Source: Bacteroides cutis (GTDB lineage: Bacteria > Bacteroidota > Bacteroidia > Bacteroidales > Bacteroidaceae). From it: a DNA stretch of 64,000 nt. The stretch spans positions 186,001-250,000 of the forward strand of contig NZ_OEST01000002.1 in assembly GCF_900241005.1 (NCBI RefSeq), written 5' to 3'. Each line of letters opens with the position of its first letter. Within the stretch, counting starts at the first letter, position 1. A program made the translations under genes and the position numbers. Below are positions 37,263 to 48,004 of this stretch, piece after piece. The notes under the pieces were generated by a model. That model had not been told where the DNA came from. It searched no databases and saw only the letters and a program-made list of their open reading frames with translations.

Positions 37263-40112
37263 ATGAACATAAATAGCAGTATGCAAGAAGAGACAGAATA
37301 TATCAACGTATACGGTGCCCGTGTACACAATCTGAAAGATATTGATGCAGAGATACCCCGCAACAGCTTGACGGTCATCACCGGACTGAGTGGTAGCGGT
37401 AAGTCATCCTTGGCGTTCGATACAATTTTTGCTGAAGGTCAACGTCGCTATATTGAAACCTTTTCCGCTTATGCCCGTAATTTTCTGGGGAACCTGGAGC
37501 GTCCCGATGTAGATAAGATTACAGGACTGAGTCCGGTTATCTCCATCGAACAGAAAACGACGAACAAAAATCCCCGTTCTACGGTAGGTACTACGACGGA
37601 AGTGTACGACTACCTTCGTCTGTTATATGCCCGTGCGGGTGAAGCATACTCTTACCTTTCCGGTGAGAAAATGGTGAAGTACACAGAGGAGCAAATTATC
37701 GATCTTATCCTGAAAGATTATAAAGGTAAACGGATTTATATCCTTGCTCCGTTGGTTCGTAGCCGTAAGGGGCATTATAAAGAACTGTTCGAACAGATAC
37801 GTAAAAAAGGATATTTAAATGTTCGTGTAGATGGTGAAGTGCGTGAAGCTTTACCGGGTATGAAGCTAGACCGTTATAAAAATCACGATGTAGAAGTGGT
37901 AATTGATAAATTAATAGTGACCGACAAAGACGATACCCGTCTGAAAAATAGTGTTACCACTGCTATGCGGCAAGGAGACGGTTTGTTGATGGTGCTCGAT
38001 GTACAGGCGGATGTGGTGCGTCACTACAGTAAACGTCTGATGTGTCCTGTCACCGGATTATCTTATCGGGAACCGGCTCCTCATAATTTCTCTTTCAACT
38101 CTCCGCAGGGGGCGTGCCCCAAGTGTAAGGGATTGGGGGTAGTCAATCAGATAGATATAGATAAGGTGATACCTGACCGTAACCTTTCTATTGCCGAAGG
38201 TGCCATCATTCCTTTGGGAAAGTCTAAGAACAGCATGATATTCTGGCAGATAACCGCATTGCTGGAGAGATACGAAGCTACATTAAAAACTCCGGTGAAG
38301 GAGTTGCCGGACGATGCCATCGATGAAATCCTTTATGGTTCCGACGAACGTATCAAGATAAAGAGTACACTGATAGGTACTTCTTCCGACTATTTTGTGA
38401 CTTTTGAGGGAGTGGTGAAGTACATCCAGATGTTACAGGAGAAAGATGCTTCTGCTACAGCTCAAAAATGGGCGGAACAGTTTGCCAAGACTACCGTTTG
38501 TCCGGAATGCCATGGTGCCAAACTGAATAAGGAAGCTTTGTCCTATCGCATCCATGACAAGAATATCTACCAACTTTCCAGTATGGATATCAACGAACTA
38601 TATGACTGGTTGTTAAAGGTAGACCCTTATCTCAGCAATAAGCAGCAGCAGATTGCGGTGGAAATTCTGAAAGAAATCCGTACGCGTCTTAAATTCTTGT
38701 TGGATGTAGGATTGGACTATCTGTCTCTCGACCGTAGTGCCGTCAGTCTATCCGGTGGCGAGAGCCAGCGCATCCGTTTGGCTACACAGATCGGTTCGCA
38801 GCTGGTGAATGTACTGTATATTCTCGATGAACCGAGTATCGGTTTGCATCAACGGGACAATCAGCGCCTTATCCATTCATTGAAGGAACTGCGCGATATG
38901 GGTAATTCCGTCATTGTTGTAGAACATGACAAGGATATGATGCTTGCTGCCGATTACGTCATTGACATGGGGCCGAAGGCCGGACGTCTGGGAGGTGAAG
39001 TAGTCTTTGCGGGTACTCCCCAACAAATGTTGCAGACTCATACATTGACTTCTCAGTATCTGAACGGAGAGTGTAAGATTGAAGTACCTGCCAGGCGTCG
39101 TGAGGGTAACGGGCATAGTCTTTGGCTGCGTGGTGCAAAAGGGAATAACCTGAAGAATGTAGACGTTGAATTTCCGCTTGGTAAGTTGATTTGTGTTACA
39201 GGAGTATCGGGTAGTGGTAAATCTACGTTAATAAATGAAACACTTCAACCTATTTTGTCCCAAAAGTTCTACCGTTCGCTCCAAGATCCGTTGGAATACG
39301 ACTGTATTGAAGGAATAGAATATATAGATAAAGTGGTAAATGTAGACCAATCTCCTTTAGGACGTACACCACGTTCCAATCCTGCCACTTATACGGGAGT
39401 GTTTTCCGATATCCGTAATCTGTTTGTCGGTTTGCCCGAGGCCAAGATACGTGGTTACAAACCCGGTCGTTTCTCTTTCAACGTTACCGGTGGACGTTGT
39501 GAAGCTTGTCAGGGTAATGGTTACAAGACTATTGAAATGAATTTCTTGCCGGATGTATATGTCCCGTGTGAAGTCTGTCATGGTAAGCGTTATAATCGTG
39601 AAACCTTGGAAGTTCGTTTCAAAGGAAAATCCATTGCCGATGTGCTGGACATGACGATCAATCGTGCGGTAGAGTTCTTCGAGAATATTCCTCAGATTTT
39701 GAATAAAATCAAAGTTATTCAGGAAGTTGGTTTAGGATACATCAAGTTGGGACAATCTTCCACAACTCTTTCCGGCGGCGAGAGCCAGCGCGTGAAACTG
39801 GCTACCGAACTTTCTAAGCGAGATACAGGTAAAACTCTATATATCCTTGACGAACCGACGACAGGACTCCATTTTGAAGACATTCGTGTTTTGATGAATG
39901 TATTGAATAAGTTAGTTGATAAAGGAAATACAGTTATCATTATCGAACATAATCTCGATGTCATTAAAATGGCCGATTATATCATTGATATGGGGCCGGA
40001 AGGTGGTAAGGGTGGGGGAGAACTCCTTTCATTCGGAACACCCGAGGAAGTGGCAAAAAGCACGAAGGGGTATACGCCGAAATTCCTGAGAGAAGAATTA
40101 AATCTAAAATAA
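37263..40112 (+). CDS. uvrA: Excinuclease ABC subunit A
   Basis: 949 residues, canonical UvrA length. Two ABC ATPase modules: Walker [15 protein letters not shown] (near residue 42) and [10 protein letters not shown] (near 650); two LSGGESQR signatures; zinc modules at CPKCKGLG and at CEACQGNG to CEVCHGKRY. It scans DNA for bulky lesions and loads UvrB. ATG 37263 is chosen; an in-frame ATG seven codons later (37284) also fits the family. uvrB lies 6.5 kb away on the other strand. Confidence 0.97.
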   Translation: MNINSSMQEETEYINVYGARVHNLKDIDAEIPRNSLTVITGLSGSGKSSLAFDTIFAEGQRRYIETFSAYARNFLGNLERPDVDKITGLSPVISIEQKTTNKNPRSTVGTTTEVYDYLRLLYARAGEAYSYLSGEKMVKYTEEQIIDLILKDYKGKRIYILAPLVRSRKGHYKELFEQIRKKGYLNVRVDGEVREALPGMKLDRYKNHDVEVVIDKLIVTDKDDTRLKNSVTTAMRQGDGLLMVLDVQADVVRHYSKRLMCPVTGLSYREPAPHNFSFNSPQGACPKCKGLGVVNQIDIDKVIPDRNLSIAEGAIIPLGKSKNSMIFWQITALLERYEATLKTPVKELPDDAIDEILYGSDERIKIKSTLIGTSSDYFVTFEGVVKYIQMLQEKDASATAQKWAEQFAKTTVCPECHGAKLNKEALSYRIHDKNIYQLSSMDINELYDWLLKVDPYLSNKQQQIAVEILKEIRTRLKFLLDVGLDYLSLDRSAVSLSGGESQRIRLATQIGSQLVNVLYILDEPSIGLHQRDNQRLIHSLKELRDMGNSVIVVEHDKDMMLAADYVIDMGPKAGRLGGEVVFAGTPQQMLQTHTLTSQYLNGECKIEVPARRREGNGHSLWLRGAKGNNLKNVDVEFPLGKLICVTGVSGSGKSTLINETLQPILSQKFYRSLQDPLEYDCIEGIEYIDKVVNVDQSPLGRTPRSNPATYTGVFSDIRNLFVGLPEAKIRGYKPGRFSFNVTGGRCEACQGNGYKTIEMNFLPDVYVPCEVCHGKRYNRETLEVRFKGKSIADVLDMTINRAVEFFENIPQILNKIKVIQEVGLGYIKLGQSSTTLSGGESQRVKLATELSKRDTGKTLYILDEPTTGLHFEDIRVLMNVLNKLVDKGNTVIIIEHNLDVIKMADYIIDMGPEGGKGGGELLSFGTPEEVAKSTKGYTPKFLREELNLK

Positions 40113-40127
40113 TAATCTCTGTGCCCT

Positions 40128-40168
40128 CTGTATCTTCTGTGGTGAAATAAATTGATAATTCGTAACTT
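40128..40168. repeat. Dispersed repeat before ybaK
   Basis: CTGTATCTTCTGTGGTGAAAT (21 bp, 40128-40148) recurs with one change at 50742-50762 before upxZ of locus 2. It is followed by AATTGATAATTCGTAACTT (40150-40168), a member of the AT-rich micro-repeat family seen inside addA/addB. Confidence 0.6.
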
Positions 40169-40169
40169 C

Positions 40170-40649
40170 ATGAAAATTAATAAAACCAATGCAGCTCGTC
40201 TGCTTGATAAAGCCAGGATTTCTTACGACCTTATCCCTTATGAGGTCGACGAAAACGATTTGAGTGCCATACATGTTGCCGCCAGTCTGGGTGAAAATAT
40301 CGAGCAAGTATTTAAGACTCTGATACTTCACGGAGATAAGAATGGTTATTTTGTTTGTGTTATTCCCGGTGAACATGAGGTTGATTTGAAACTGGCTGCC
40401 AAAGTTTCCGGTAACAAAAAATGCGACCTTATCCCAATGAAAGAACTTCTTCCGCTTACCGGTTATATTCGTGGCGGTTGTTCTCCCATAGGTATGAAGA
40501 AAGCTTTTCCTACCTATATCCATGACACCTGTCTGCAATTTCCTTATATATATATCAGTGCCGGGCAACGGGGACTTCAACTTAAACTTGATCCAAAAGA
40601 TCTTATAAAGGAGGTTCGCGCTGAAGTATGTACTCTTTTCAATGAATGA
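40170..40649 (+). CDS. ybaK: Cys-tRNA(Pro)/aminoacyl-tRNA deacylase YbaK family
   Basis: 159 residues from ATG 40170 (MKINKTNAARLLDKARISY); a TTG 18 bp earlier is rejected because it lies in a repeat. The family hydrolyses mischarged aminoacyl-tRNA. The invariant Lys is in QVFKTLILHGDK, and the GG(C/A)SPIGMKK motif (GGCSPIGMKK) is present. Cytosolic, single domain. It appears to be its own unit, after uvrA. Confidence 0.92.
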   Translation: MKINKTNAARLLDKARISYDLIPYEVDENDLSAIHVAASLGENIEQVFKTLILHGDKNGYFVCVIPGEHEVDLKLAAKVSGNKKCDLIPMKELLPLTGYIRGGCSPIGMKKAFPTYIHDTCLQFPYIYISAGQRGLQLKLDPKDLIKEVRAEVCTLFNE

Positions 40650-40658
40650 AGCGGGAGA

Positions 40659-40760
40659 TGTAAACATGATCCTTACGAAGTTAAACATCAACTTTATGGC
40701 TATAAACATGATGTTTAGGATTGTAAATATGACCTTTAGCGGATGTAAATGTAAGTTCTA
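40659..40760. repeat. 21-22 bp degenerate tandem repeats between ybaK and susC-like gene
   Basis: About five units with core (G/T)TAAA(C/T)AT(G/C)A(T/C)xTTTAG at roughly 40659, 40680, 40701, 40723 and 40744. The core AAACATGATGTTTAG resembles AAAGATGATGTTTAG at 12535-12549. No ORF of note. Function unknown. Confidence 0.55.
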
Positions 40761-40856
40761 AAGTAATTGAACTTTTCTTTTGTGGTGAAAATTGTTCTTT
40801 TTCAATGAACCAAAGTCGTCTCTTAATAGTTAACTAACCTAACTAATTTTTAAGAG

Positions 40857-43800
40857 ATGAATATGAAACTACGTCTATTTTTAGCATCGTTCGTCCTGCT
40901 TTGTACAGCCGTTCTCCATGCGGCAACGGCGAACGATATACAGGTCACAGGTACCGTTGTGTCAGAAGGAGACCCCTTACCGGGAGTATCGGTATTGATA
41001 AAAGGAACGCATAATGGTACGGTGACCGATATTGATGGTCATTATTCCATTAAAGCCCCTTCAGACGGCATATTGGTATTTAGCTTTATAGGCCTTAAAA
41101 GCCAGGAACAGAAAATCAATGGCCGTACGGTAATTAACGTGGATTTGCAGACTGATAGTGAAGTACTGGATGAAGTAATGGTAGTAGCTTATGCCACCGC
41201 CAAGAAATACAGCTTTACCGGAGCGGCTTCTACTGTGAAAGGGGATGAGATAGCCCGCATGCAGACTTCAAATGTGTCGCGTGCCCTTGAGGGCACTGTT
41301 CCCGGACTTCAAGCAAGTGCCGCCAGCGGGCAACCGGGTACCGATGCCGAAATTCGTATTCGTGGTATCGGTTCTATCAATGCATCCAGCGCACCGCTTT
41401 ATGTGGTGGATGGTTTACCTTTTGATGGCAGCATCAACTCTATCAATCCGGAAGATATTGCTTCTATTACGGTACTGAAAGATGCTGCATCAGCCGCACT
41501 TTACGGCTCTCGTGGTGCCAATGGCGTGATCATCATCACTACTAAACAGGGGCAGACTGACTCTAAAACTACAGTCAGTGTAAAAGCCAGTTTCGGGGGA
41601 TCCAACCGTGCCGTACGCGATTATGACCGAATCGGTACCAATCAATATTTTGAACTCTATTGGGAAGCTTTACGGAACCAATATGCCTTGAATACGGATA
41701 AGTATACTCCCCAAACCGCCGCCATTCAGGCTTCCAAAGACCTTGTAGGCAAATTGATGGGAGGAGGTCCTAACCCCTATGGCCCCAACTATTCCCAACC
41801 GGTAGGCACGGACGGGAAATTGGTTGCAGGAGCTGTTCCCCTCTGGAATGTAGATTGGCAGGATGCCATGGAGCAACAGGCTTTGCGTACGGAGTTAGGG
41901 CTGAACGTATCGGGAGGAGGAAAAACAAATCAGTATTTCTTCTCGGCAGGCTATTTGAATGATAAAGGTATTGCCCTTGAGTCCGGTTACCAACGTTTCA
42001 ACCTGCGTTCCAATATCACCAGTCAGATAAATAAATGGCTGCGTGGCAGTGTCAATATGAGTTTTGCTCATTCTATGCAAAATTATCCTGTATCCTCGGA
42101 TACGAAAACGAGCAATGTCATCAACGCCGGACGACTGATGGCTGACTTTTATCCTATCTATGAAATGAACTCCGACGGTACGTACAAATATGATTCCGAA
42201 GGAAACCGTATTTACGATTTCGGATCTTATCGTCCGTCCGGTTCTATGGCGAACTGGAACTTACCCGCCACGTTGCCGAATGACAAAGCGGAACGTATGA
42301 AGGATGAGTTTTCGGGACGGACATACCTCGAAGCAACTATTATCGAAGGATTGAAATTCAAAACCAGCTTCAACTTCGATTTAGTCAATTATAACGCACT
42401 TGATTATACCAATCCCAAAATCGGTCCTGCAGTAAATACCGGAGGCGGTGCGAGCCGTGAATATACGCGTACTTTCTCGTGGACATGGAACAATATTGTG
42501 ACGTATGATAAAACCATTGGTAAGCATCACTTCAATATCCTTGCCGGAGAAGAAGCCTATTCATATCGTTATGATGTACTTCAGGCCGCACGTTCAAATA
42601 TGGCTGTGCCCGATATGCCTGAGTTGGCTGTCGGTTCACTGGTGACCGCCGGTTCCGGATACCGTATCGATTATTCCTTGTTGGGATATCTCCTGAGTAC
42701 ACAGTACGATTATCAGGGAAGGTACTTCTTTTCGGCCTCTTATCGTCGTGACGGTTCTTCCCGTTTTGCTCCTTCCACCCGCTGGGGTAACTTTTGGTCG
42801 GTAGGTGCGTCTTGGCGTATCGACCGTGAAGAGTTTATGCTTTCCACCGCCGATTGGCTTTCGGCCTTGACGTTGAAGGCGAGTTATGGCGCACAGGGTA
42901 ACGACAATCTGGGTACATATTATGCCAGTAGCGGACTCTATTCCATCGTTTCCCAAGCCGGTGAGAACGCTTTGGTATCCGATCGTCTGGCTACACCGGG
43001 ATTGAAATGGGAAACTAACCTGAACTTTAATGTCGGAATTGATTTCTCATTGTTCAATAACCGTTTCTCCGGTTCATTCGATTTCTTCCAGCGTCGTTCC
43101 AAAGACCTGCTCTATTCCCGTCCGCTTGCCACTTCGTTGGGCTATACTTCGGTAGACGAGAATATCGGTGCATTGAAGAATACCGGATTTGAAATAGACT
43201 TGAAAGGTACACTCATCCATACGCGTGACTTCGCATGGCGTCTGGGCGTGAACCTGACTCATTATAAGAACGTAGTAACCGATCTTCCGTTGAAAGATAT
43301 GCCGATTACGGGAGTCACCCGTTTGAAGGTAGGCCGTTCGGTCTATGATTTCTATCTGCGTGAGTGGGCCGGGGTAAATCCGGAAAATGGTGACCCGTTG
43401 TGGTATAAAGATGTAAAGGATACGCAGAACAATGTTATCGGCCGTACCACTACCAATGACTATGCCAAAGCCGATTACTATTATGTCAATAAATCTTCCT
43501 TACCGAAAGTGTATGGAGGTTTCAATACCGCTTTCACTTACAAAGGATTTGAGTTGTCCGCAATCTTTGCTTATAGTATCGGTGGATACATTGTAGACCG
43601 TGACGTCACGATGCTGTGGAGCAATGGAAGCAGTACGGGACGTGCTTGGTCTACGGAAATGCTGAAACGTTGGACGCCGGAAAATCGTTATACGGATGTC
43701 CCGGCACTGAAGACCGTTTCTAATAACTGGAATGCAAATTCCACCCGTAACCTGTTCAATAATTCGTACTTGAGGATGAAGAATATCACCTTATCCTATA

Positions 43801-43985
43801 ATTTCCCGCAACCTATGATAAAGAAAATCAGTTTGAGTAGCTTGCAACTGTTTGTCAAGGCAGACAACCTGCTCACGATTTCCGGTAATCAAGGACTTGA
43901 TCCAGAACAGGGAATTACAGGATTGACTTATTACCGTTATCCTGCCATGCGATCTATTTCGGGAGGGGTTAATGTCTCATTCTGA
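40857..43985 (+). CDS. SusC/RagA-family TonB-dependent outer membrane transporter
   Basis: 1042 residues. Signal peptide to about residue 22, carboxypeptidase-regulatory-like domain (~28-105; VSGxV-like start QVTGTVVSEGDPLPGVSV), TonB box region, plug domain with IRIRGIGSINASSAPLYVVDG, then a large barrel ending in the aromatic SGGVNVSF. It imports an oligosaccharide or peptide with the SusD-like partner encoded 46 bp later. No glycosidase, sulfatase or sigma/anti-sigma gene adjoins, so the glycan cannot be inferred; the next gene is a peptide transporter. Confidence 0.93.
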   Translation: MNMKLRLFLASFVLLCTAVLHAATANDIQVTGTVVSEGDPLPGVSVLIKGTHNGTVTDIDGHYSIKAPSDGILVFSFIGLKSQEQKINGRTVINVDLQTDSEVLDEVMVVAYATAKKYSFTGAASTVKGDEIARMQTSNVSRALEGTVPGLQASAASGQPGTDAEIRIRGIGSINASSAPLYVVDGLPFDGSINSINPEDIASITVLKDAASAALYGSRGANGVIIITTKQGQTDSKTTVSVKASFGGSNRAVRDYDRIGTNQYFELYWEALRNQYALNTDKYTPQTAAIQASKDLVGKLMGGGPNPYGPNYSQPVGTDGKLVAGAVPLWNVDWQDAMEQQALRTELGLNVSGGGKTNQYFFSAGYLNDKGIALESGYQRFNLRSNITSQINKWLRGSVNMSFAHSMQNYPVSSDTKTSNVINAGRLMADFYPIYEMNSDGTYKYDSEGNRIYDFGSYRPSGSMANWNLPATLPNDKAERMKDEFSGRTYLEATIIEGLKFKTSFNFDLVNYNALDYTNPKIGPAVNTGGGASREYTRTFSWTWNNIVTYDKTIGKHHFNILAGEEAYSYRYDVLQAARSNMAVPDMPELAVGSLVTAGSGYRIDYSLLGYLLSTQYDYQGRYFFSASYRRDGSSRFAPSTRWGNFWSVGASWRIDREEFMLSTADWLSALTLKASYGAQGNDNLGTYYASSGLYSIVSQAGENALVSDRLATPGLKWETNLNFNVGIDFSLFNNRFSGSFDFFQRRSKDLLYSRPLATSLGYTSVDENIGALKNTGFEIDLKGTLIHTRDFAWRLGVNLTHYKNVVTDLPLKDMPITGVTRLKVGRSVYDFYLREWAGVNPENGDPLWYKDVKDTQNNVIGRTTTNDYAKADYYYVNKSSLPKVYGGFNTAFTYKGFELSAIFAYSIGGYIVDRDVTMLWSNGSSTGRAWSTEMLKRWTPENRYTDVPALKTVSNNWNANSTRNLFNNSYLRMKNITLSYNFPQPMIKKISLSSLQLFVKADNLLTISGNQGLDPEQGITGLTYYRYPAMRSISGGVNVSF

Positions 43986-44031
43986 TAATCTCCATCCCAT
44001 ATATCAAACTTATTTTAAATTTCTACTCATT

Positions 44032-45522
44032 ATGAAAACTTCAATTAAAAATATAGTAATTTGGGTTACCGGACTGTTCGTCATTTCTTCTTGTAGTGGC
44101 GATTTTCTCGACCATAAGCCTACCGATGCGGTAGATGCCGGACTCGTCCCCATACCCTCCAATGCCGGGCGTATCTTCAACGGTGCTTGGTATAATTTAT
44201 TTGAATATAGCAGTACGTATGCCAATATCGGCTATCGTGCCTTGATGTTACAAGACGATATGATGGCGAACGATGTTGTTTCTCGTCCCATGTACGGTTT
44301 CAATTCTTCTTATCAGTTCGATGATGTGGCAATACCTTCCAACAATCGAACCGCTTTTGCCTGGTATCTGATGTATAAAACCATCGACAACTGCAACACG
44401 GTTATTTCCATTCAGGCCACTGGTGATGATGATACCTCTGATTTTCGTCATGCTCAAGGACAGGCGTATGCTTTGCGTGCATTCTGCTATTTACATTTAG
44501 CGCAGCATTACCAATTTACTTATTTGAAGGACAAGACGGCGCCTGCCGTACCTCTCTATACCGAACCGACCGGTCCGGGTACGCAACCCAAGGGAAAAGC
44601 CACTCTTGAAGAACTTTATACTCAGATATTCAAAGATCTGAAACAGGCACAGACCTTGCTCGATGGTTATGTGCGCTCTGATGACAATTCAAAATTCAAG
44701 CCGAACACAGCTGTCGTCAACGGTTTGCTTGCCCGTGCCTATCTGCTCACCGGCCAGTGGGAAGATGCTGCCAAATCTGCTCTTGCCGCAGCCAATGGAT
44801 ATACCTTGATGACAGATGCCAAAACCTATATGGGTTTTAACGATATTTCCAATTCCGAGTGGATATGGGGACAACCGCAGTCCGTCAGCCAGTCCGACGC
44901 CAGTTATAATTTCTATTATATTGATGTGGTGACTCCCGATGCTTACAACAGTTTTATGGCCGACCCGCACTTCATGGATCAGTTCGAAGCGAATGATATC
45001 CGTCGGGAACTCTTTCAGTGGATGCGCGAGGGTTATCTGGGATATCGCAAATTCCGTATCCGTTCCGATCAGACGGGAGATATTGTCGTGATGCGTTCTG
45101 CTGAAATGTATCTCATTGCTGCGGAAGGATTGGCCCGTAAGGGGGTACTGGAAGAAGCCGTGAAACCCCTTAATACTTTGCGCAATGCCCGTGGACTTGC
45201 TGATTATAATTTGACAGGGAAAACACAGGAGCAGATGGTTGCCGATATCTTGATGGAACGTCGCCGTGAACTTTGGGGAGAAGGTTTCGGTATAACCGAT
45301 ATTCTCCGCACACAGCAGTCCGTAGTGCGTGAACCGCTGACAGAGGAAGAAGCTACCAAGGAATATGAATGTTGGCAACAGGACGGTAGTTATAAAAAGT
45401 ATAATCCGGAGGGACATTGGTTCACTTCATTTCCCGACGGCACTCCTTTTACGCCGAATAGTACCTACTACTTATATGCCATACCGGAGAAGGAGACGAA
45501 TGCGAATACCAATTTAAAATGA
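44032..45522 (+). CDS. SusD/RagB-family surface lipoprotein
   Basis: 496 residues from ATG 44032 (MKTSIKNIVIWVTGLF), which gives a proper lipoprotein signal; the frame is open to 43972 inside the susC-like gene. Lipobox VISSC, Cys about residue 20, with an acidic SGDF after it. Helical TPR scaffold (AQGQAYALRAFCYLHLAQHYQ) and the C-terminal RRRELWGEGFG motif are typical of SusD. It captures ligand and hands it to the SusC-like barrel. Confidence 0.92.
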   Translation: MKTSIKNIVIWVTGLFVISSCSGDFLDHKPTDAVDAGLVPIPSNAGRIFNGAWYNLFEYSSTYANIGYRALMLQDDMMANDVVSRPMYGFNSSYQFDDVAIPSNNRTAFAWYLMYKTIDNCNTVISIQATGDDDTSDFRHAQGQAYALRAFCYLHLAQHYQFTYLKDKTAPAVPLYTEPTGPGTQPKGKATLEELYTQIFKDLKQAQTLLDGYVRSDDNSKFKPNTAVVNGLLARAYLLTGQWEDAAKSALAAANGYTLMTDAKTYMGFNDISNSEWIWGQPQSVSQSDASYNFYYIDVVTPDAYNSFMADPHFMDQFEANDIRRELFQWMREGYLGYRKFRIRSDQTGDIVVMRSAEMYLIAAEGLARKGVLEEAVKPLNTLRNARGLADYNLTGKTQEQMVADILMERRRELWGEGFGITDILRTQQSVVREPLTEEEATKEYECWQQDGSYKKYNPEGHWFTSFPDGTPFTPNSTYYLYAIPEKETNANTNLK

Positions 45523-45596
45523 ATTTAAAAAGAGATCGACAGTACATCACGCCTTCAAAGTAAATAGAATTGAGTAAATATATACTTCATTGTCTA

Positions 45597-45627
45597 TTGG
45601 TGCAATCAATCAAAAAGTCTATATTTG
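45597..45627 (+). promoter_or_regulatory. Predicted promoter of the POT transporter gene
   Basis: TTGG at 45597-45600, 19 nt, TATATTTG at 45620-45627 (perfect -7). The ATG at 45681 is 53 nt further. Confidence 0.6.
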
Positions 45628-45680
45628 CACAAATATTAAGAAATTAATCTATTTACTAATATCTAATATCAAAAAAAATT

Positions 45681-47210
45681 ATGTTTGAAGGACAACCTAA
45701 AGGGCTTTATGCCTTGGCGCTTGCCAACACAGGAGAGCGTTTCGGTTATTACACAATGTTGGCAGTGTTTGTGCTGTTTCTCAAAGCTAATTTCGGTCTG
45801 TCGCCGGATGTAGCTGGACAGATTTATGGTGGATTTCTTGCTATGGTTTATTTCTTGCCGTTCATTGGTGGTATTCTTGCCGACAAATTCGGTTATGGCA
45901 AGATGGTTACTATCGGCATCATTGCCATGTTTGCGGGTTATGTGTTGCTTGCTGTTCCGGCAGGTACGGGTACAGTGGGCATGGTGTGCATGATAGGTGC
46001 ATTGCTGGTCATTAGTACGGGTACGGGACTTTTCAAGGGAAATCTGCAAGTGATGGTAGGTAATCTATATGATTCGCCGGAATATGCTTCAAGACGCGAT
46101 TCCGCTTTCAGTATTTTCTATATGGCCATCAATATTGGTGCCCTGTTTGCCCCATCATGTGCGGTAGGTATCATGAACTATGCGCAGAAAAGTCTGGGGA
46201 TAAGTGTCAACGACTCTTATCACTTTGCTTTCGGCGTGGCATGCGTTTCGCTTATTGTTTCCATGATTATTTATTATACTTTCCGTAGCACTTTCAAACA
46301 TGTGGAAGGTAGTACGAAACAAATAACTGCAGGTACAGGTAAAGGTGCGGTTACCGAAGAACTTTCTCCTGCTGAGACTAAAGACCGTATTGTGGCTCTT
46401 TGTCTGGTATTTGCTGTGGTTATTTTCTTCTGGATGGCTTTCCATCAAAACGGACTGACACTTACTTTCTTTGCTGATGAGTTTACTGCCAAAAGTTCTA
46501 CGGGAGTGGAAAGTATGATGTTTACGGTATGGAATTTGGTAGCAATCATCTTTATTGTTTACGCTCTGTTCTCCTTGTTCCAAAGTAAATCCGGACGTGC
46601 GAAGATGATTTCGGGTATGGTTATTTTAGTAGCTGTGGCATTCCTGATATATAGATATACGATGCTTCCGGAGTCCACAGTAGTTGATGCTCCTATCTTC
46701 CAGCAGTTCAACCCATTCTATGTAGTAGCTCTGACACCTGTTTCTATGGGTATTTTCGGTTGGTTGGCTTCAAGAGGTAAGGAACCGAGTGCTCCGCGTA
46801 AGATTGGCTTAGGTATGTTGGTGGCAGCATGTGGTTACATTTTGATGATTATTGCTTCTATAGGATTGCTTTCACCCGATCAGCAAAAAGTAGCTGTTGA
46901 AGCCGGTACTGCTTCGTTTGTGTCACCTAACTGGTTGGTATCTACTTATCTTGTACTTACTTTCGGTGAGCTTCTTCTTTCGCCTATGGGTATTTCTTTT
47001 GTGTCCAAGGTGGCACCTCCCAAATATAAAGGTATGATGATGGGTGGTTGGTTTGTGGCAACTGCCATTGGTAACTATCTGACTTCCGTGGCTTCCAATT
47101 TGTGGGGTAACCTCCCACTCTATGTGGTATGGGGAGTCTTGGTAGCTCTTTGCCTGTTGTCCGCCCTGTTCATTTTCTCTGTAATGAAGCGTTTGGAGAG
47201 AGTGGCATAA
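45681..47210 (+). CDS. Proton-dependent di/tripeptide transporter (POT/PTR family)
   Basis: 509 residues, about 14 membrane helices. The POT family motifs are visible: TGERFGYYTMLAVF (ExxERFxYY-type proton/peptide site) near residues 17-26, LPFIGGILADKFGYGK, and FYMAINIGALFAP (FYxxINxG). Imports small peptides into the cytosol driven by protons. Its own promoter and terminator make it a single-gene unit. Closeness to a SusC/D pair may hint at peptide uptake but is weak evidence. Confidence 0.93.
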   Translation: MFEGQPKGLYALALANTGERFGYYTMLAVFVLFLKANFGLSPDVAGQIYGGFLAMVYFLPFIGGILADKFGYGKMVTIGIIAMFAGYVLLAVPAGTGTVGMVCMIGALLVISTGTGLFKGNLQVMVGNLYDSPEYASRRDSAFSIFYMAINIGALFAPSCAVGIMNYAQKSLGISVNDSYHFAFGVACVSLIVSMIIYYTFRSTFKHVEGSTKQITAGTGKGAVTEELSPAETKDRIVALCLVFAVVIFFWMAFHQNGLTLTFFADEFTAKSSTGVESMMFTVWNLVAIIFIVYALFSLFQSKSGRAKMISGMVILVAVAFLIYRYTMLPESTVVDAPIFQQFNPFYVVALTPVSMGIFGWLASRGKEPSAPRKIGLGMLVAACGYILMIIASIGLLSPDQQKVAVEAGTASFVSPNWLVSTYLVLTFGELLLSPMGISFVSKVAPPKYKGMMMGGWFVATAIGNYLTSVASNLWGNLPLYVVWGVLVALCLLSALFIFSVMKRLERVA

Positions 47211-47233
47211 ATTTTCTTTGCCGGTAAAAATAA

Positions 47234-47275
47234 AAAGGCTGTGCGAATTAAATATTGGATATTCGCGCAGCCTTT
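47234..47275. terminator. Bidirectional terminator between POT gene and GNAT gene
   Basis: 15-bp stem AAAGGCTGTGCGAAT (47234-47248) with ATTCGCGCAGCCTTT (47261-47275), one G-T pair. T-rich flanks on both strands, best on the minus strand. Confidence 0.85.
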
Positions 47276-47286
47276 CATCTTTTATT

Positions 47287-47784
47287 TCAAATTTCCTTCC
47301 CCATTATATAATCATTCATATAATATCCGTTTCCTATCGGAAAATCTCCTTCTCTCAATTTTCTCATTCCCATATGTTCATAAAAGTGTAGTGCTTTGTT
47401 GTTACGGTTCACGTTTAGTTCCAGCAAACACGGTTCCGGGTGTATCTCCTTGATGTACTTAACGGCTTCGCGGAACAGAAAACTACCGCAATGTGCACCC
47501 TGAAAATAGGGGAGTACGTATATCTTCTGTAAATGGAACAAATCTTCGCCTTGTGGTTGTACGGATACATACCCTGCCGCTTCGCATTCCTCGTAAGCAA
47601 TTAGATAGACATGTCCTTCTTCTTCCATTTGTTTACGGATGTTTTCTAAAGAGTACATCCATTCCATCATATATTCGGTTTGTTCTTTAGTTAGTATTTC
47701 CTTATATGTCTCAGGAAATATCTGCCAGGCAAGTTTATGAATTAACTCACAATCGGCAGTCGTTGCTTTTCTAATGGTAAACAT
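47287..47784 (-). CDS. GNAT-family N-acetyltransferase
   Basis: 165 residues. Acetyl-CoA-binding motif A is seen as KIYVLPYFQGAHCGSFLFREAVKYI (Q-x2-x-x-G pattern) at about residues 87-111; LELNVNRNNKALHFYEHMGM is motif B. It would acetylate a small molecule or protein N-terminus; the substrate is unknown. Single gene between convergent and divergent neighbours. Confidence 0.87.
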   Translation of the reverse strand: MFTIRKATTADCELIHKLAWQIFPETYKEILTKEQTEYMMEWMYSLENIRKQMEEEGHVYLIAYEECEAAGYVSVQPQGEDLFHLQKIYVLPYFQGAHCGSFLFREAVKYIKEIHPEPCLLELNVNRNNKALHFYEHMGMRKLREGDFPIGNGYYMNDYIMGKEI

Positions 47785-47870
47785 ATTGTTGTATTTATAG
47801 TATTTGGGAACAAAGATACACTATAATGCTGTTATTTGTAACTCTAATAGTTAAATAATGAAAATATAAG

Positions 47871-47891
47871 GTACTTTGTAATACATAGTAC
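47871..47891. promoter_or_regulatory. Possible PadR operator
   Basis: GTACTTTGTA, centre A, TACATAGTAC: a 21-bp palindrome with one mismatch, 113 bp upstream of padR. A half-like copy GTACCAAAGTAATACATA follows. The location suggests self-regulation; inference. Confidence 0.5.
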
Positions 47892-47903
47892 CAAAGTAAT
47901 ACA

Positions 47904-47911
47904 TATATTTG
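47904..47911 (+). promoter_or_regulatory. -7 element before padR-pspC
   Basis: TATATTTG, perfect TAnnTTTG. The nearest TTTG (47875-47878) is 25 nt away, longer than usual, and lies within the palindrome. Confidence 0.45.
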
Positions 47912-48004
47912 TGCCATACAAAGAAGTTGATAAGACAATATGAGATTTATAAGAGAGGAAAGACAATGGTCGTGTAATTAATAATCGGTAATTTATAATT
48001 TAGA

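Noticed and set aside
40659-40760. CRISPR or attachment site
   Set aside because: Degenerate units without spacers; no integrase, tRNA or duplicated site beside them.
44689-45417. 242-codon minus-strand ORF opposite the SusD-like gene
   Set aside because: Antisense shadow of a clear SusD-family protein; no ribosome site or conserved motif.
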